NCBI GenBank assembly: GCA_003024785.1
Contig: PUQB01000059.1
Location: 379,853 to 443,852 of the forward strand
Direction: 5' to 3'
DNA from: Selaginella tamariscina
Taxonomy: Eukaryota; Streptophyta; Lycopodiopsida; Selaginellales; Selaginellaceae
Length of the DNA: 64,000 nt
Below, in pieces: positions 11,831 to 23,172 of the stretch (positions are counted from its first letter, which is position 1; each line of letters opens with the position of its first letter). Under the pieces are notes generated by a model, which made no database searches, had not been told where the DNA came from, and saw only the letters and a list, made by a program, of their open reading frames with translations. The translations under genes were made by a program, and so were the position numbers.

Positions 11831-12205
11831 ATGTCTAGTTATCCTAGTTATTTTAATCACTCTTTTTTGGGATACCCATTAATGTCACATGCATATCTCA
11901 TTGTTAATGTTATTTCATCTATTACATTTTCAGAAGCTCCTCGAGTGAATCAAAATGATGACACTTCAGTTGTTGAGTTGGAACAAGCTGTTCCTGAACT
12001 TTTATCATGTTATATAATTAAAACACATGAAGAGGCAACAGTTTTGGGTTCATGTGCGATATGTTTGGTAGATTTTAAACATCTAGGAATTGTTGCGGTA
12101 TTGCCTTGTGAACACAGGTTCCACAAGGATTGCATCAACGAGTGGTTAGAAAGACAACATACGTGTCCATTGTGTAGACTAGAACTATCTTCTAATGAAG
12201 TATAA
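11831..12205 (+). CDS. Small RING-H2 finger protein, probable E3 ubiquitin ligase
   Basis: The frame encodes 124 residues. The C-terminal part, about residues 75-119, is a full RING-H2 finger: C-x2-C-x14-C-x-H-x2-H-x2-C-x10-C-x2-C (starting CAIC, then [11 protein letters not shown] and CPLC). All eight zinc ligands are present, so it can be expected to bind an E2 enzyme and direct ubiquitin transfer. The substrate is unknown. The N-terminal half has a short hydrophobic stretch (about residues 17-32) but no clear membrane anchor like that of ATL ligases. The start at 11831 is supported by the shared leader in the upstream duplicate. A possible 3' splice site (TTTTCAG) before the codons for APRVN leaves open that the first 35 residues are not coding. 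It lies about 120 bp from the edge of the inverted-repeat arm. Confidence 0.8.
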   Translation: MSSYPSYFNHSFLGYPLMSHAYLIVNVISSITFSEAPRVNQNDDTSVVELEQAVPELLSCYIIKTHEEATVLGSCAICLVDFKHLGIVAVLPCEHRFHKDCINEWLERQHTCPLCRLELSSNEV

Positions 12206-12359
12206 TTTTTTTATTCAAAAACATAAATTAATGAATTTCCTTTTTTCGAATGAACCACAAAAACACAATATATTCTTATGTTAATGTGTATGTCTAAGTT
12301 GATGTATTATTAATAATTAAGTATCATTAATAATTAGGCATCACATTGCCATCGACATC

Positions 12360-12364
<5 letters not shown>

Positions 12365-12400
<36 letters not shown>

Positions 12401-12408
12401 GAGAGAGA
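12365..12408. repeat. (AT)n / (GA)n microsatellite
   Basis: A run of TA dinucleotides followed by GA dinucleotides marks the outer part of the left arm. A shorter version lies at 35905-35930 in the right arm. Confidence 0.9.
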
Positions 12409-12409
12409 G

Positions 12410-13960
12410 AGGATGGAGGGAGGGATCTATTATGGGTCAATAAACCCTCAAATTTGTTACACATCAGTAAATATATCAGTATATTCTAATTATGTGGATC
12501 ATGTAATTTCAAATTTAAAGAGACATTACATCTTTTTATTTATAAATTATATACTATATGGTTTACTTGTTTGTATTTAAAATTTATTCAGTATTATATT
12601 ATCTTAATTAATATTGCATTACACATTGCACTTTCAAACATATTTTAATTTGAATATTATATTTTATATCAATATATTTTAATTTATATATATAGAAATG
12701 CATTATTGACTTTAAAATGAGATTTTTCATTAAATTACTGTGATAATATTGATTAAATCAATTCCAAAACAAATGTATTATTTCAAATTTCCCTAATTTA
12801 CTAGATTACATGCATTCTTGTATTCGTTCATACATATTGTATATATATAATATGTTGAGTTGATATGAAAGTTTGTGGGAAAAAGGGTGACCATCTATAA
12901 ATACATATTATATAAAATGTAAGTTCTCAAATTAAAAAGAATTTTATAAATGAAATATTAATATTTTATGATCAGTATTAGTTTAGCCCATAACATGAAA
13001 GAACATGGGGTTTCTTTGGATGGGGTACATTACAATCTCGAACGTAGTACATTCCCGTATACTGTCATTTCTACTTGGTCCATCTCCTTTTAGATAATTA
13101 GAAAAAAAGTACATTAGCATATAAACATTATCAACACACATGCACACAACACCATAATAACAAACTTATAAATTTAAGATCAAAACAATATTGCTGAAGA
13201 AGAGTCTCATTGTTGCTTTTCAAGTGATTTACTCAAAATTGTAGAATATAGCAATTGCTCACATCTATCTCTCTCACTATGGAATCAAATTGTTCTCGTT
13301 TCTAACACAACATGTGTGTGTGCACACTCTACATCGTGAAAACAATGCCCTATTTGTGGTTACTTGTTAATAATTGGCTGACAATGTCTCTTCTTACTGT
13401 GTGTATGTATTATGGGATATGTACGATTGTGACTATGTATGTGTTTATAGAGGTTATTCATCCAAAATCAAAAACAAAATCCTTCATTTCTTTTAAATAT
13501 AGTATGTGGACCATTATTTAGAGACAATAGCTTTGTTTTCTAATATAAAAATATAAAAAAGATTATATAATGATTGTGTATTAGTTTTAAATGTTCAAGA
13601 AATAGAATGTCCTAAGCTTATTGATTTTGTTAAGCCTCTCTTTACTTTACTTTATGTACATGGAATATATATTTTCCTATATAACTATACCATGGTTCAA
13701 TCTAACAACAAAATAAAATATTCTCAAGAATATAGTGTTGGCTTTAATTTCATACACTATTACCACTATTGTAACCCAAAGGAGGATAGTGGTGTCTTCA
13801 TTACATATGATAACAAAGGTTATTTTAAAATCTTTATAATGAAATTATATCTCAGATTCATATCTTTACATACAATAATGGTAGTACTACCAACATACTT
13901 ATATCCTAATGCATTAGTTAACACATGTCAATAATTATGTTTTTTTAAGATGGTTCAGTC
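12410..13960 (+). repeat. R repeat, copy 1
   Basis: An AT-rich dispersed repeat of about 1.5 kb. It runs from GATCTATTATGGGTCAATAA to CACATGTCAATAATTATG. Other copies: 34300-35900 (reverse), 58890-60245, and 62760-62890 plus 63165-64000. It has no coding potential. It could be the end region of a large transposon. Confidence 0.75.
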
Positions 13961-13999
13961 TAATGGCAAAAAGAAATACTTAAGAATATAGTGTTCATA

Positions 14000-16460
14000 C
14001 AATATTACCACTGTTGTAACCCGAAGAAGCACTAGAAACCCCGGCAGCCTACCTCACCTGGAAACTATACTAACCTCACTTGAACTAAGTAAGTTTTCAA
14101 GAGAAGTTTTCTAAGTTCTATAGTTTAAGATGCAATTTTATAAGATGTAGTTTATTCCTATCATAGAGACTATATGAGACCTTTCAGCATATGACATACC
14201 AAGTTTGTCTTCCTTCCCTAACAACCTCAACATTTAGTGATTTGCGAATAACACTCCGGTGTTATAAATCTCCTCTCTATAATCTGCCACGTAAGCCTTA
14301 TGAGACTTGTTTTTGAATGATTGGTCTCTCTTCAACAATATCACAGCAATTTCTTATTTCTCATGTCACTTTCTCCACCTTGGCAAACCAGGTTTCCTTT
14401 CTTTGCCCAGCAACTTCAATAATATCTCCACATAGTGGCCAATAGGGCATCTAGCCTTCCACCAAAATCCCTGTCAAACGGGTTGGAAAATCCTTACATG
14501 TAGTTTCCAGCGCTAATTTGTATCCTAGCCTTGCACCATCTCGTAGAGGCAGAATGCATATTGCCCGTTCAATCAAACTAACTGGCAATATTTCAAGAGA
14601 AGATGACGGTTGCATGGCCTTACCCAATATGAAACCTCAAGTGAAATCGTCAACTTCTACACCTTCATTAGTCAAACAATACCTGTAATACTCTACATAA
14701 AAAACACTTGAGCACCTGTCTCATTTGGTGAGGTATTCTTAATGCACTTCAAAAACGATACACCAGCAGCTTTCATGAGGTTGATCACCAGCAATTGTCT
14801 AGTACATGCCCGGCACCCAAAGCATGTTCTAGTGAGCACGGGAGCTGCTTCCTTTAGTCCATAGCAGCCACCATACTTGGAGCAGCTCTTTTGTCTTCAT
14901 AATAGTATCCTCAGTCCAGCCTGTTCTGCGAGTGGTATCATAGAAGACCTGCTGAGATCTATTACAACTTGGCAAATTCGAGCTTCATGATTGTGCGACA
15001 TGATTGCCTATTGTGCAATATAACATTACCCACTGACAGAATTCCTGTGGTAAGTGTTGGTAGTCTTGAATCTCATGAGAACCCAAGCCATACTTCACAC
15101 GAACCCCCACGTTAACAAATCCTCCAACTCCTTCAATATAGGCTCCGAAATATATCCATTCAGTCAGAACCTTTCCTCTTGCCAAGCTTTGGAATGCTTT
15201 CCTTGGGTATGAAAACCAAAGGCAAAATCATCCCATCCACATCACTTGACTATGTACCCCACCATTGATAACTATCACCATTGAACCGATCTGATTTAGT
15301 TGATGTCACCTAGAACTATTTGAGTGCAGCATCAACAACAAATTTTGAGGAAGTATTGCTGCTTGAATGTTATTTTCATGTCACAATTTGGGCACTGAAT
15401 TGTTGTCACCTGCAAGTGCATCCTCTTTTGCATCTTGAAAGCAAGGATGCCTGGCTCATGTGCCTGTTGCAGTTGCTACACTTCACAGCCATGGGAATCG
15501 AGGACTAAGGATCTAAAAAGCCAGAAACTTCTTGCCAACGCTCGCGTGCCAAAACTCACGTATAGTTTCTTGGGCATATGTATCTTTGTTGAGCCAATCT
15601 TCTCATTCCACCCACGGCCGTAGATCATGGTTGGAAACAGTTTGAGACTGACTCCGAATCTGTAGTCGTCATGCTAGTGGCATGTACATAAATGTCAGAG
15701 CACTCTTCCATGGTATTTGGCATACAACACACACATGCTCGTTGCAGCAATCTCTTAACTTATCCCATATGTAGGGGAATTGCATCCACCAATCTAAACT
15801 TGCCTGGGCTTGTATTCAGTGCACGACGTGGAGCTTTTTTGCTAGTCGACATTGGAACTTTTTGCATGCTCTTCATGGGGCTGCAAGTGGATGAAGATCC
15901 TCCATCTACTCCACCTTCTGTACACAAAACATCCTCTTCTTGGCAACCCTTCTTGTTTGGTCTCTTACCCGCCTTGTCTAAGCCAGAAACATGCCCTTTG
16001 TAGCTGCCAGCAGTGGCAAAGGGCTTGCCATGGGGAAAATTGATGAGACAACGGCTGCAATGACACAAACAAATGTTTGTTTGCCCTCCAAAAACCCCTT
16101 CACTATTCACCTTCAAAAGCTTCATCTTTTGTTTGATGCTCACGCTAAGTGCTATATGGAATGCTTGTCCCACCTGGCTTTAAGCCATTCCTCGTGCATT
16201 TCGGGGCTGTTGTTTAGCTAGTTTGCTCAAATGGAGTAAACTCCTGCGGCTGCTCTTCCTCCTGTTGTGGCTCTTCTTCCTCCTGCTGCGGTGGTGGTGG
16301 GGGAGAAGGGGATCCTTTACTCATAGGAACCCACTTACTAGACTTGTGTTTCACACTTTTGGCTGCTGCCTTGGGTTTCTTGGAGCTCCTTTTGGCGGCC
16401 ACTTTGAAGCTGTTCCAGACCCAGCACCGCTCTTGCGCTAATTGCGTGTTTGAGGCATCC
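14000..16460 (-). pseudogene. Decayed transposon-like gene (left-arm copy)
   Basis: Read on the minus strand this opens with a basic Lys/Ala/Pro-rich segment (KPKAAAKSVKHKSSKW) and a Pro/Glu/Gln-rich one (16214-16402). A Cys/His cluster follows (ICLCHCSRC, near 16060), then a Ser/Lys-rich part (15760-16173). Further on come fragments matching the right arm's MDIFLEPILKELKDLFNVG. That last motif is reminiscent of tnp2-type transposases of CACTA elements, but it is the only such hint and I do not see the catalytic residues. Stops and frameshifts occur throughout. The product is therefore not identified with confidence; it is a dead gene shared by both arms. Confidence 0.45.
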
Positions 16461-16869
16461 TCTATGGCTTACGTGAGGCAAACTAGAACCCTAGCCTTCA
16501 CATTCAATGTGCAAAATGAGCGGCTCGAGGCGAAATTCACATGGTGTCTATGTAGGAAGTTAGTTGCAAGATTCGAACACCAAACCTAGTGGCACTTGGT
16601 AAAAATGCATTTTTGTAATTTTGAAATATTCTCAAATAGTGGTATATTCTTAATGCTATAGTTTGTTCATGCAGTTTCTAGCATAGTTTCATACTTAGCA
16701 ACAATTTGTGTACGAGGCTTAGGTTTAGGGTTTTCATGGCGCATGAGGCAAGAGTTCTATGCAGGTGCCATCAGGTATGTGGTGGCGGACTCCCATACTT
16801 CCTGTCAGGGTCTACCTCCCATACAACAAATAAGTCTGGTAAACATGCTAAGATAGCTGCTTCTTCCTC

Positions 16870-18060
16870 ATTATCTAGCCCCTTGCTCCAATCTAGGAGA
16901 TGGTACTCCTGGGGTCGAGATTCTAATGGTGGCGCTTAGACATGTTTCATAACAAATATAGTCCTCTCTTGGCGGGGAATTGAACTTGCTAATTCTCCCA
17001 GTCATGATGTACCCTCGTACCCTCAGCCACGGCTGGCCCAGAAGTAAGTCGAACCCCCTTTGCATGCATGTTAAGGATGACCACGTTTATCAAGAACTTG
17101 ACACTTTGAATCCTGATCTCTACCTTTCTCATGCCCTTGGGCCCCACCTTGGCTTGGTTCGCCATACATATGAGAAAGGTGAGGGCTCCAGGTGGCATCC
17201 CCAGCTCTCAATGGAGCTCTGCCAACATGATGTTTATGCCTGACCCCCGTCTATGATCACAGTGTGGACTGTGCAGCCCACCACTTGGACTGGTATGGTT
17301 GGCACGTAGATGGCCGTTGCTTGGGAGATGACCCTGACATTGCCTTCATAGATTGCCCTAACACTGCCTTTGGAGAACGTGCAATGTCTACTTTGCACAA
17401 GGAGATTGTTTGGACCTTGCCTTTGGAATGATTCGTCACACTTAGCCTTTTGGAATGGGGCTGGACAACTTCAAAGATCTGGGCAGCAAAGTGGCAGCTT
17501 TAAGTTTGCTTTTATCACAACCTCAACCTCCAAAGATACAGATTCTGAAAGCTGACTTCAAGTAGAGGGCGAAGAGATCTGAGATTTGCTTGTGGATTGC
17601 TTTGGCTATGCTTTGTCAACTCCTCTTCACTTTGTACTTCTTCTTTTCCTCTTTTGGCTGATCCAACACGGGCTCCTCACACACTCCCTCCTCCGATTGC
17701 TTCTCTAGGTCAAATAGTGGCTGCTCTTCCTGCGGTTGCACTGGTTGTTGGCTCTGCTAGAGGCCCGCTTGCACAGGCTGTTGTTCCTTCTCATGCGGCC
17801 CCCTTGCACTTGCTGTTGTGACTCCCTGGGCCTAGTTGCACTCACTGATGTGGTTCCTCCTACTTCCATGGATCAAGATGTAGAGGCTCCTCTTGTGGCT
17901 TCGGTTGCACATGCTCCCCCCGTTGTTTGTGGCTCCTCCTGTAGCTCCACTTGCACAACCCCCCTGCAAATCAAGCTATGGACGCTGTTGTGGCTCCTCC
18001 TGCGGCTCCGCTTCCATAGCCCCCCCCACGGTTGGATGCTACACCGGAAAATGTAAACCC
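16870..18060 (-). pseudogene. Gypsy family A gag-protease fragment
   Basis: On the minus strand, in order: Pro/Ala/Gln-rich gag-like sequence (18050-17600), a charged region, the protease with an active-site-like VIIDGG (near 17255), and the protease end LLLGQPWLR (near 17025-17050) leading to the family A linker that crosses into the inverted arm. DGG instead of DSG/DTG is found in some plant gypsy families. Frameshifts separate the pieces. The part from 16870 to about 17075 is duplicated in the right arm; the rest lies only here. Confidence 0.65.
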
Positions 18061-18397
18061 CTAGTTTTTAGCATTTTTAAGGTAAAAAACAACACTAGAA
18101 AACAAGCCTTTGTTTTGTAAAAAGTGGTTTATTTTTTAACATAGTTAATACATTATTATTATTTTGTTTTTACCCTTGTTTTTACCCTGTTTATACAATA
18201 ATAATTTCTATTTGTTTTCTATATAATTTATTTTATTTAATTTTAGATTGATTTATTGATTTTAATTGTACTTAATAAAAACTCTTTAACTTTCATTAAT
18301 TAAATTAAAAATAATAAACATTATTAATTTCTGGTGATCTCTCTGTGAATCCCCTCTCTCTCTCACACACACCAGTCCACCTTTCGGAAGCGTTTCT
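18061..18397. other. AT-rich spacer between gag fragment and reductase gene
   Basis: No gene seen. It is the 3' flank of the minus-strand reductase gene. A CT-rich stretch lies at 18352-18368. Confidence 0.5.
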
Positions 18398-20208
18398 TCA
18401 TGCGTGAGGTTCTGCATCAACGAGGCCTCTGCAAGAAAAGAAACTAATGTAAACAAGATTCACCAGTTATACTGTGTGTGTGTATAGCTAGATAGATAAA
18501 TATGCTATTATAATATTATTGCAGTAAGCACAAGCCTATACGTATATTGTCAATCCTGATATATGAATGCATACACACTAGAATACATGTATGTATGCTA
18601 TATAGGAATATATATAATAGGACTCGGCTGAAAACTGTTGTTCTTTTAAGCTACATGTCTTGTGTTCTTCTCCTCTGTGTGTGTGTGTGATAACTAGATA
18701 AAAGAAAGCCATTGTACATGTGTGTGTGTGAGAGAGAGAGAGAGAGACAGAGAGTTGCGAGCTTTACCCATAAAGCCGCAAGACAATGCCGGGAAGGCAA
18801 GTACTTAATGCTTCTGATGTTGCCAGATTCAAAGCGGCCTGGAGTGCCAAACAATGAGCAAAAAACAATCAAATAAGACGTATCAAGACGTATAAATGCA
18901 TATATAGACTTAGATGATAATTTGCTTATAAGGAATTTATAACTGTCTGAACTGTCCATACATACAGTGTGTGTGGGGGTGGTGTGGAAAACAAAAAACT
19001 TACGACTGCATCTGTTTGTCCATCGATGAACAGAGCCCTATATCCCCTTTCCAGATAACAAGAGTGCTGGACTCGGACAGCTTTGTACTTGACCACTCCA
19101 GTGAGTGGCTCCGGAGGCGGAGGTGGGGGAGGGGTCGGTTTCTCCCCACACACTCACACACACACGTGTGTGCTTACATCTGTTCGTATATGAAATACTC
19201 ACCACAATATTTTTGAAGTTTGGTGAATCAAATTGACTGTCAAGCACGACTTGCGTTGCACCTAAATCCATTAGCTTTTTCTTAGCGTCTTCAATTCCTG
19301 GCCTGAAATCACGAATTATATAAGAAACCACACAATATGCATTCATATGTATCAGCGTGTAATGACTGTCACTTACAAGACGTGTGTATCTACTATGTAC
19401 GTACGTACATAGGTTACAGCTATCTATATGTACGTGTATACGACTATGTGTACGTCGGTACACAAAATATACGTTATGTACCTCTCACGCACAATATTGA
19501 TGGTCTGGAGACCTTTTGCGTGTGCAATTTGTATGACACATTGTCCAACCATACTCGTAGACCCGTTCTGAACAACCACATCCCCTGCAACGAACGCGCG
19601 CGCACACACACACAAATATAAATACATATATTAGTTTTTAAACGTAAAACTTCAAAAATAACAATTAATAGAAGTTTTAGTAAGTTAATATTTAATTAAT
19701 TACCAGCTTCTAACGAAGCAAAATCTTCGAGCATTCTGAGTGCGGTGCAGGGTTTGACAGAGATGGTAGCCAGGTATTCCATGGGCACATTATCAGGAAC
19801 TTTACACCATACACTCTCCTCTTTTAGCACATGTGTGCTCCACGTTCCTGCACAGATACGTGTGTAACTTAAAAGCTAAGTTTTATAATGTTCAGTAACT
19901 TCGGTTATCTATGTATTTATTTAACTGGATTAAGATAAAGTATTTATATATAAATTATATACTTATTATACTAACCGATTCCGGAATATGTTGGAATGAC
20001 CCAATCTCCTACTGACAAATGTTTAACATCCGATCCAACAGAAACTACCTGTCCAACACCTTCACCACCGGCAACTGCAGGAGGTGTAGGTCGCATCGGA
20101 TATACCCTGAAAACAAGAAAAAGACAAAAAAATTAAACTTTTATAAAACATGTAAAATTAATAAACCATTGATAATGTATGTATATCTACATGTGTCTGC
20201 CACATCTA

Positions 20209-20244
<36 letters not shown>

Positions 20245-20583
20245 TACAATCAATATATATAAACGCAAATAAATCTCTCTCTCTCAAAATCCAGTCCAAT
20301 TCTAACACATAAAATGTATGTACATGTACATACAATACATATAGATTATAATCAAATGCTAAACCATAGTAAAGTGTACAGCGTACAACATTATAACTTA
20401 CATACACTATTGAGAACACTGTATGATACTGAAGTGGCTATGTTACGGGTACACACACGTTCAACCTTCTATTCTGTTGATGTCTGATGGGTTGATAGGA
20501 GCTGCCAGCATCTTGACGCATACTTCCCCTTTCTCAAGAGGACGACCAGGAAGCTCCACTATTCTTTTTATATAAACATCCAT
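18398..20583 (-). CDS. Mitochondrial-type trans-2-enoyl-CoA/ACP reductase homologue, truncated at the C-terminus
   Basis: Exons on the minus strand: 20583-20466, 20106-19976, 19847-19704, 19584-19482, 19302-19203, 19066-19004, 18838-18768, 18428-18398. All introns use GT...AG. The product belongs to the zinc-free MDR oxidoreductases, the MECR/ETR branch, which reduces enoyl thioesters with NADPH in mitochondrial fatty-acid synthesis. Visible blocks are [20 protein letters not shown], the [10 protein letters not shown] loop, and the cofactor fold [19 protein letters not shown]. Phases agree at every junction except exon 1 to 2, one base short in a GGG run at the splice site. The last exons are more diverged, and a TGA at 18400-18398 ends the protein just after the YGG motif, so about 90-100 residues of the usual C-terminus are missing. 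The 5' end is uncertain: a transit-peptide exon may lie at 20.7-21.2 kb. It may be a pseudogene or hold an uncorrected error. Confidence 0.75.
18727..18752. repeat. (GA)n microsatellite in a reductase intron
   Basis: GA dinucleotides lie about 15 bp past the splice donor of exon 7 of the minus-strand reductase gene. Confidence 0.85.
20208..20240. repeat. (TA)n microsatellite in a reductase intron
   Basis: A run of TA dinucleotides between the first two recognised exons. Confidence 0.9.
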
Positions 20584-20921
20584 TTGTATAAAAGAAACAT
20601 GTATGTATATACATACATACACGAATTTATGTGTGTGTATCTATATACACAATATACATATGTTGATGACCCTGTGGTTTATGTTTATATAATATACATC
20701 TACACCACATTTTCATATAATTAATTGAATCTGTAACTTGTATATCTACAATACACACTTACTTGTGGACATCGATAAATGTGGTTGATCTTACCATCTT
20801 GTTGATTCTCTCTGTTCTACTGGGACGATCGAAATTGGGTCTTCTGGGGCCTATCCATGGACCTCAGACCACCCATTGCACAGCTTATCCTTGTTGGCAT
20901 TGCATAGAAATCTGTACACAG

Positions 20922-21071
20922 GCATGTCATGGATGGCCAAGGCCATGGAGATGATGCTCCTCTCATTTGTTGGTCCTGCTGTCCAGATGGTGTGGAAACT
21001 GTCCGCTAAACAAGAGAGCTTCATTACGAGTGTAGTATTCGCTGGGATGATGATCGGTGCATATTCTTGGG
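20922..21071 (+). pseudogene. Lone exon of an OCT7/NIAP-type MFS transporter
   Basis: The plus strand encodes GMSWMAKAMEMMLLSFVGPA, then ITSVVFAGMMIGAYSWG. This is the first membrane-span region of the plant organic cation/nicotinate transporter group (OCT7/NIAP, SVOP-like), with the usual W-x-A/E-AMEMMLLSF and FAGM-IGAY words. The exon is 150 bp, begins after an acceptor (TACACAG) and ends before GT, with phases 2 and 1 that fit the family. No other exon of this gene is visible on either side. A stop follows directly if it is not spliced. It lies on the opposite strand just upstream of the reductase gene, so it is a captured or left-over exon rather than a working gene. Confidence 0.7.
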
Positions 21072-21589
21072 GTCCATGAATCCACTCACCAGATTGAGTG
21101 GCCACCGTTGATATTGCACAGCGCCATATCTTGGAGAGCTAAACCCATGCCGCCGGATCTGCGGAGCACGCTCCACCGCTTCACAGAAAGAACCCTAAAG
21201 CATATTCTAGGATCCCTGTTTAGGTTAGCTCACTATATTTTAATGAATTATAACATAATTTTATACATGTTACAAACCCAAAAACCAACCCTTGTTCTTG
21301 GACCCTTAGTACTTCCCCTAGTATGTTAGTCAAATTTTTTTTACCCTAGTATTTATAAAATTAGGCATAGTTTTTTTGCTTTGTTTATTTTACATTTCCG
21401 TGCTACTATGGCTCCTCATGTGGTTTGCTTCCACAAGCTCCTCCCGCAAATTAAGTTTTGGAAGTTGTTGTGTTCCTCGACTACTACTGAAGACTAGTTG
21501 CTTTGATCAAGGCTAGCAGTTGTTGCACCCCATTTTTGGGGTTTTATGATCAATTGCAAAGATTGTTGCGCTTGGCTGAAGGCCGGAGT

Positions 21590-22110
21590 AGAAACCCCAG
21601 AAGCACAGATCTTGAGGTGGCCCGTCATGTGGAAGGAAATGTGGAGTGTCTCCCTGCCTGCAGCACCAACGTGGAACCCTGGCTGGTGAATGTCAATGCT
21701 CACACAAGTTCAGAACTAAGGGAGCAGTTTGCCGACTACCTTTGTAGGCACATGAAAGTGTTTGCCTGGACCTATCACGACCTAAGGGAAGTACTGCCGG
21801 AGTTATTCTAGCACAGAATTAAGCTAAAACTCGACGTTTGACCGAGCCGCCAACAACAGTACCGCATCAACCCTAACTACGCTCGGAAGGCCAAAAAAGA
21901 GATTGACAAGTGGCTCAAAGCGGACTTCATCTACCCCATCGAGAACCCAAAATGACTTTCACCAATTGTCATCGTACCAAAGAAGGTCGGGCAGCTAAGA
22001 ATCTGTATAAACTACCAATGACTAAAAGCCACCATGCAGAGGCCATCCTAGAAGATGTAGCGGGTCACGAGATGTACTTGTTCATGGACTTGTGAACCCT
22101 TCCCAATATA
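21590..22110 (+). pseudogene. Gypsy family A fragment: linker and start of reverse transcriptase
   Basis: Homologous to 2890-3235. It reads NVNAHTSSELREQFADYL, then RINPNYARKAKKEIDKW, PIVIVPKK and a short piece with AGHEMYLFMDL, the RT motif A region. Four or more stops break it, and it ends abruptly at about 22095. Confidence 0.82.
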
Positions 22111-22830
22111 CATATGACAAACAAAGTGTGGATTAAAAAGTCTTGTTATACTTTATCTTTCAAATTTTTTACCCTCGGATAAATCAATAATTATTTCTTT
22201 TGTTCTTTATTAAATCAATTGTTTATTTCAATAATCGTATTTTATATACTAGTACACGTTGGTGGGCTTAACTATTTACTATTTACACATTTGTTATTGC
22301 GAGTTTATTCTTGAGTTGGTTTATTTATGTCTTGACTTAACTATTTAATAACCTTTAACATAGTTGTTATTCTTACCATACTAAGTTGAACCCTTAACCT
22401 AGTTTAACCTGGTGAGTTTATCCCTAAACTAGACCCTTGACCTTATAGTGAGTTTATCCTTAATTAGGACCCTTAACCCAATTGCTATTTTTAGCCTGAT
22501 GAATTTATCCTTAAGCTCGTGTTTGGACTTAACTATTTAATTAATTAACATAGTAAATTTTTATCTAATATGGACCCTTAACCCAGTTGTTATCCTTAAG
22601 ATAACCATCGAATGGGATAGGATATCAATGGTTAGATGGCAAATTTAGGATAATCCAGCATATTGAGTAAGATATTAATGGCCAGAGAGGGGGCATCGGT
22701 GACACACAGACACACGCAATATGAACTTATTATTATTCTTAACATAGTGGGTCTTTTAACCCAATTGTTATAGTGAGTTTATTCTTAAGCTTATGCCCGA
22801 GCTTAATTATTTAAGTCCTAAAGCCTTAAC
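22111..22830. repeat. Imperfect phrase repeats (GAGTTTATCCTTAA...ACCCTTAACCCA)
   Basis: Words such as GAGTTTATCC and ACCCTTAACCCA recur at irregular spacing of about 50-70 bp. The same phrases continue past the G2 insertion at 26940-27080, and a reverse-complement form lies at 9460-9560. No coding potential. Confidence 0.6.
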
Positions 22831-23172
22831 TGTCAAGTCACGACCCAAGAGTAGGATAAGAACAAGGAGGCTTGACTCAAGAACAAGACAAGAACAGGAA
22901 CAGAAAAAGAATGATCGTAGAATGACTGGTGTTGATAGTAATTGATTGTACAATAATTAGGTTGGAGCTTTTATACTCAAGAGATAATCTAGGCATAAGT
23001 TAAAAATGATACTCTAAGAGCTAATCTAGGCATGAGCTAAAAATAATGTCCCTTATCCTATAGGTATATCCTGTAAGCATATCTTGTAGGTATATACTGT
23101 AGCATATTCTGTATCCTGTATTCTATAGGTCGTATCATGTAAGCATAATGTATTCTGTATCGGGTCATGACA
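22831..23172 (-). repeat. G2 3' LTR
   Basis: Contains short internal tandem words: two copies of AGAGCTAATCTAGGCATGAG-like units and several of TATCCTGTAAGCA-like units. It pairs with 26575-26936. Confidence 0.9.

Larger units (their letters stand above)
12325..17075 (+). repeat. Large inverted duplication, left arm
   Basis: This segment matches the reverse complement of 29573-35965. From outside inwards the shared parts are an AT/GA microsatellite and GATCTATTATGGGTC (12425), the 1.5-kb R repeat, the decayed transposon gene, and a gypsy family A protease piece. The outer edge is near TAATAATTAGG (12333 here; reverse complement near 35953). Small indels separate the arms, for example an insertion of about 80 bp in the right arm at 30320-30400. 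Because both arms hold the same fusion of family A with the decayed gene, the fusion came before the duplication. Confidence 0.85.

Noticed and set aside
14985..15185. Minus-strand frame read as an independent small protein
   Set aside because: It is a frame-shifted piece of the decayed gene; the right-arm homologue uses another frame (MDIFLEPIL...).
15692..16003. Plus-strand frame conserved between the arms as a possible gene
   Set aside because: It is the antisense shadow of the Ser/Lys-rich minus-strand frame; conservation follows from the duplication itself.
17597..18056. Pro/Ala/Leu-rich plus-strand frames
   Set aside because: They are antisense to gag-like sequence of gypsy family A and have only compositional features.
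20851..21105. Minus-strand frame of 84 codons beside the reductase gene
   Set aside because: It is the exact antisense of the OCT7-type exon, whose plus-strand motifs are recognisable.
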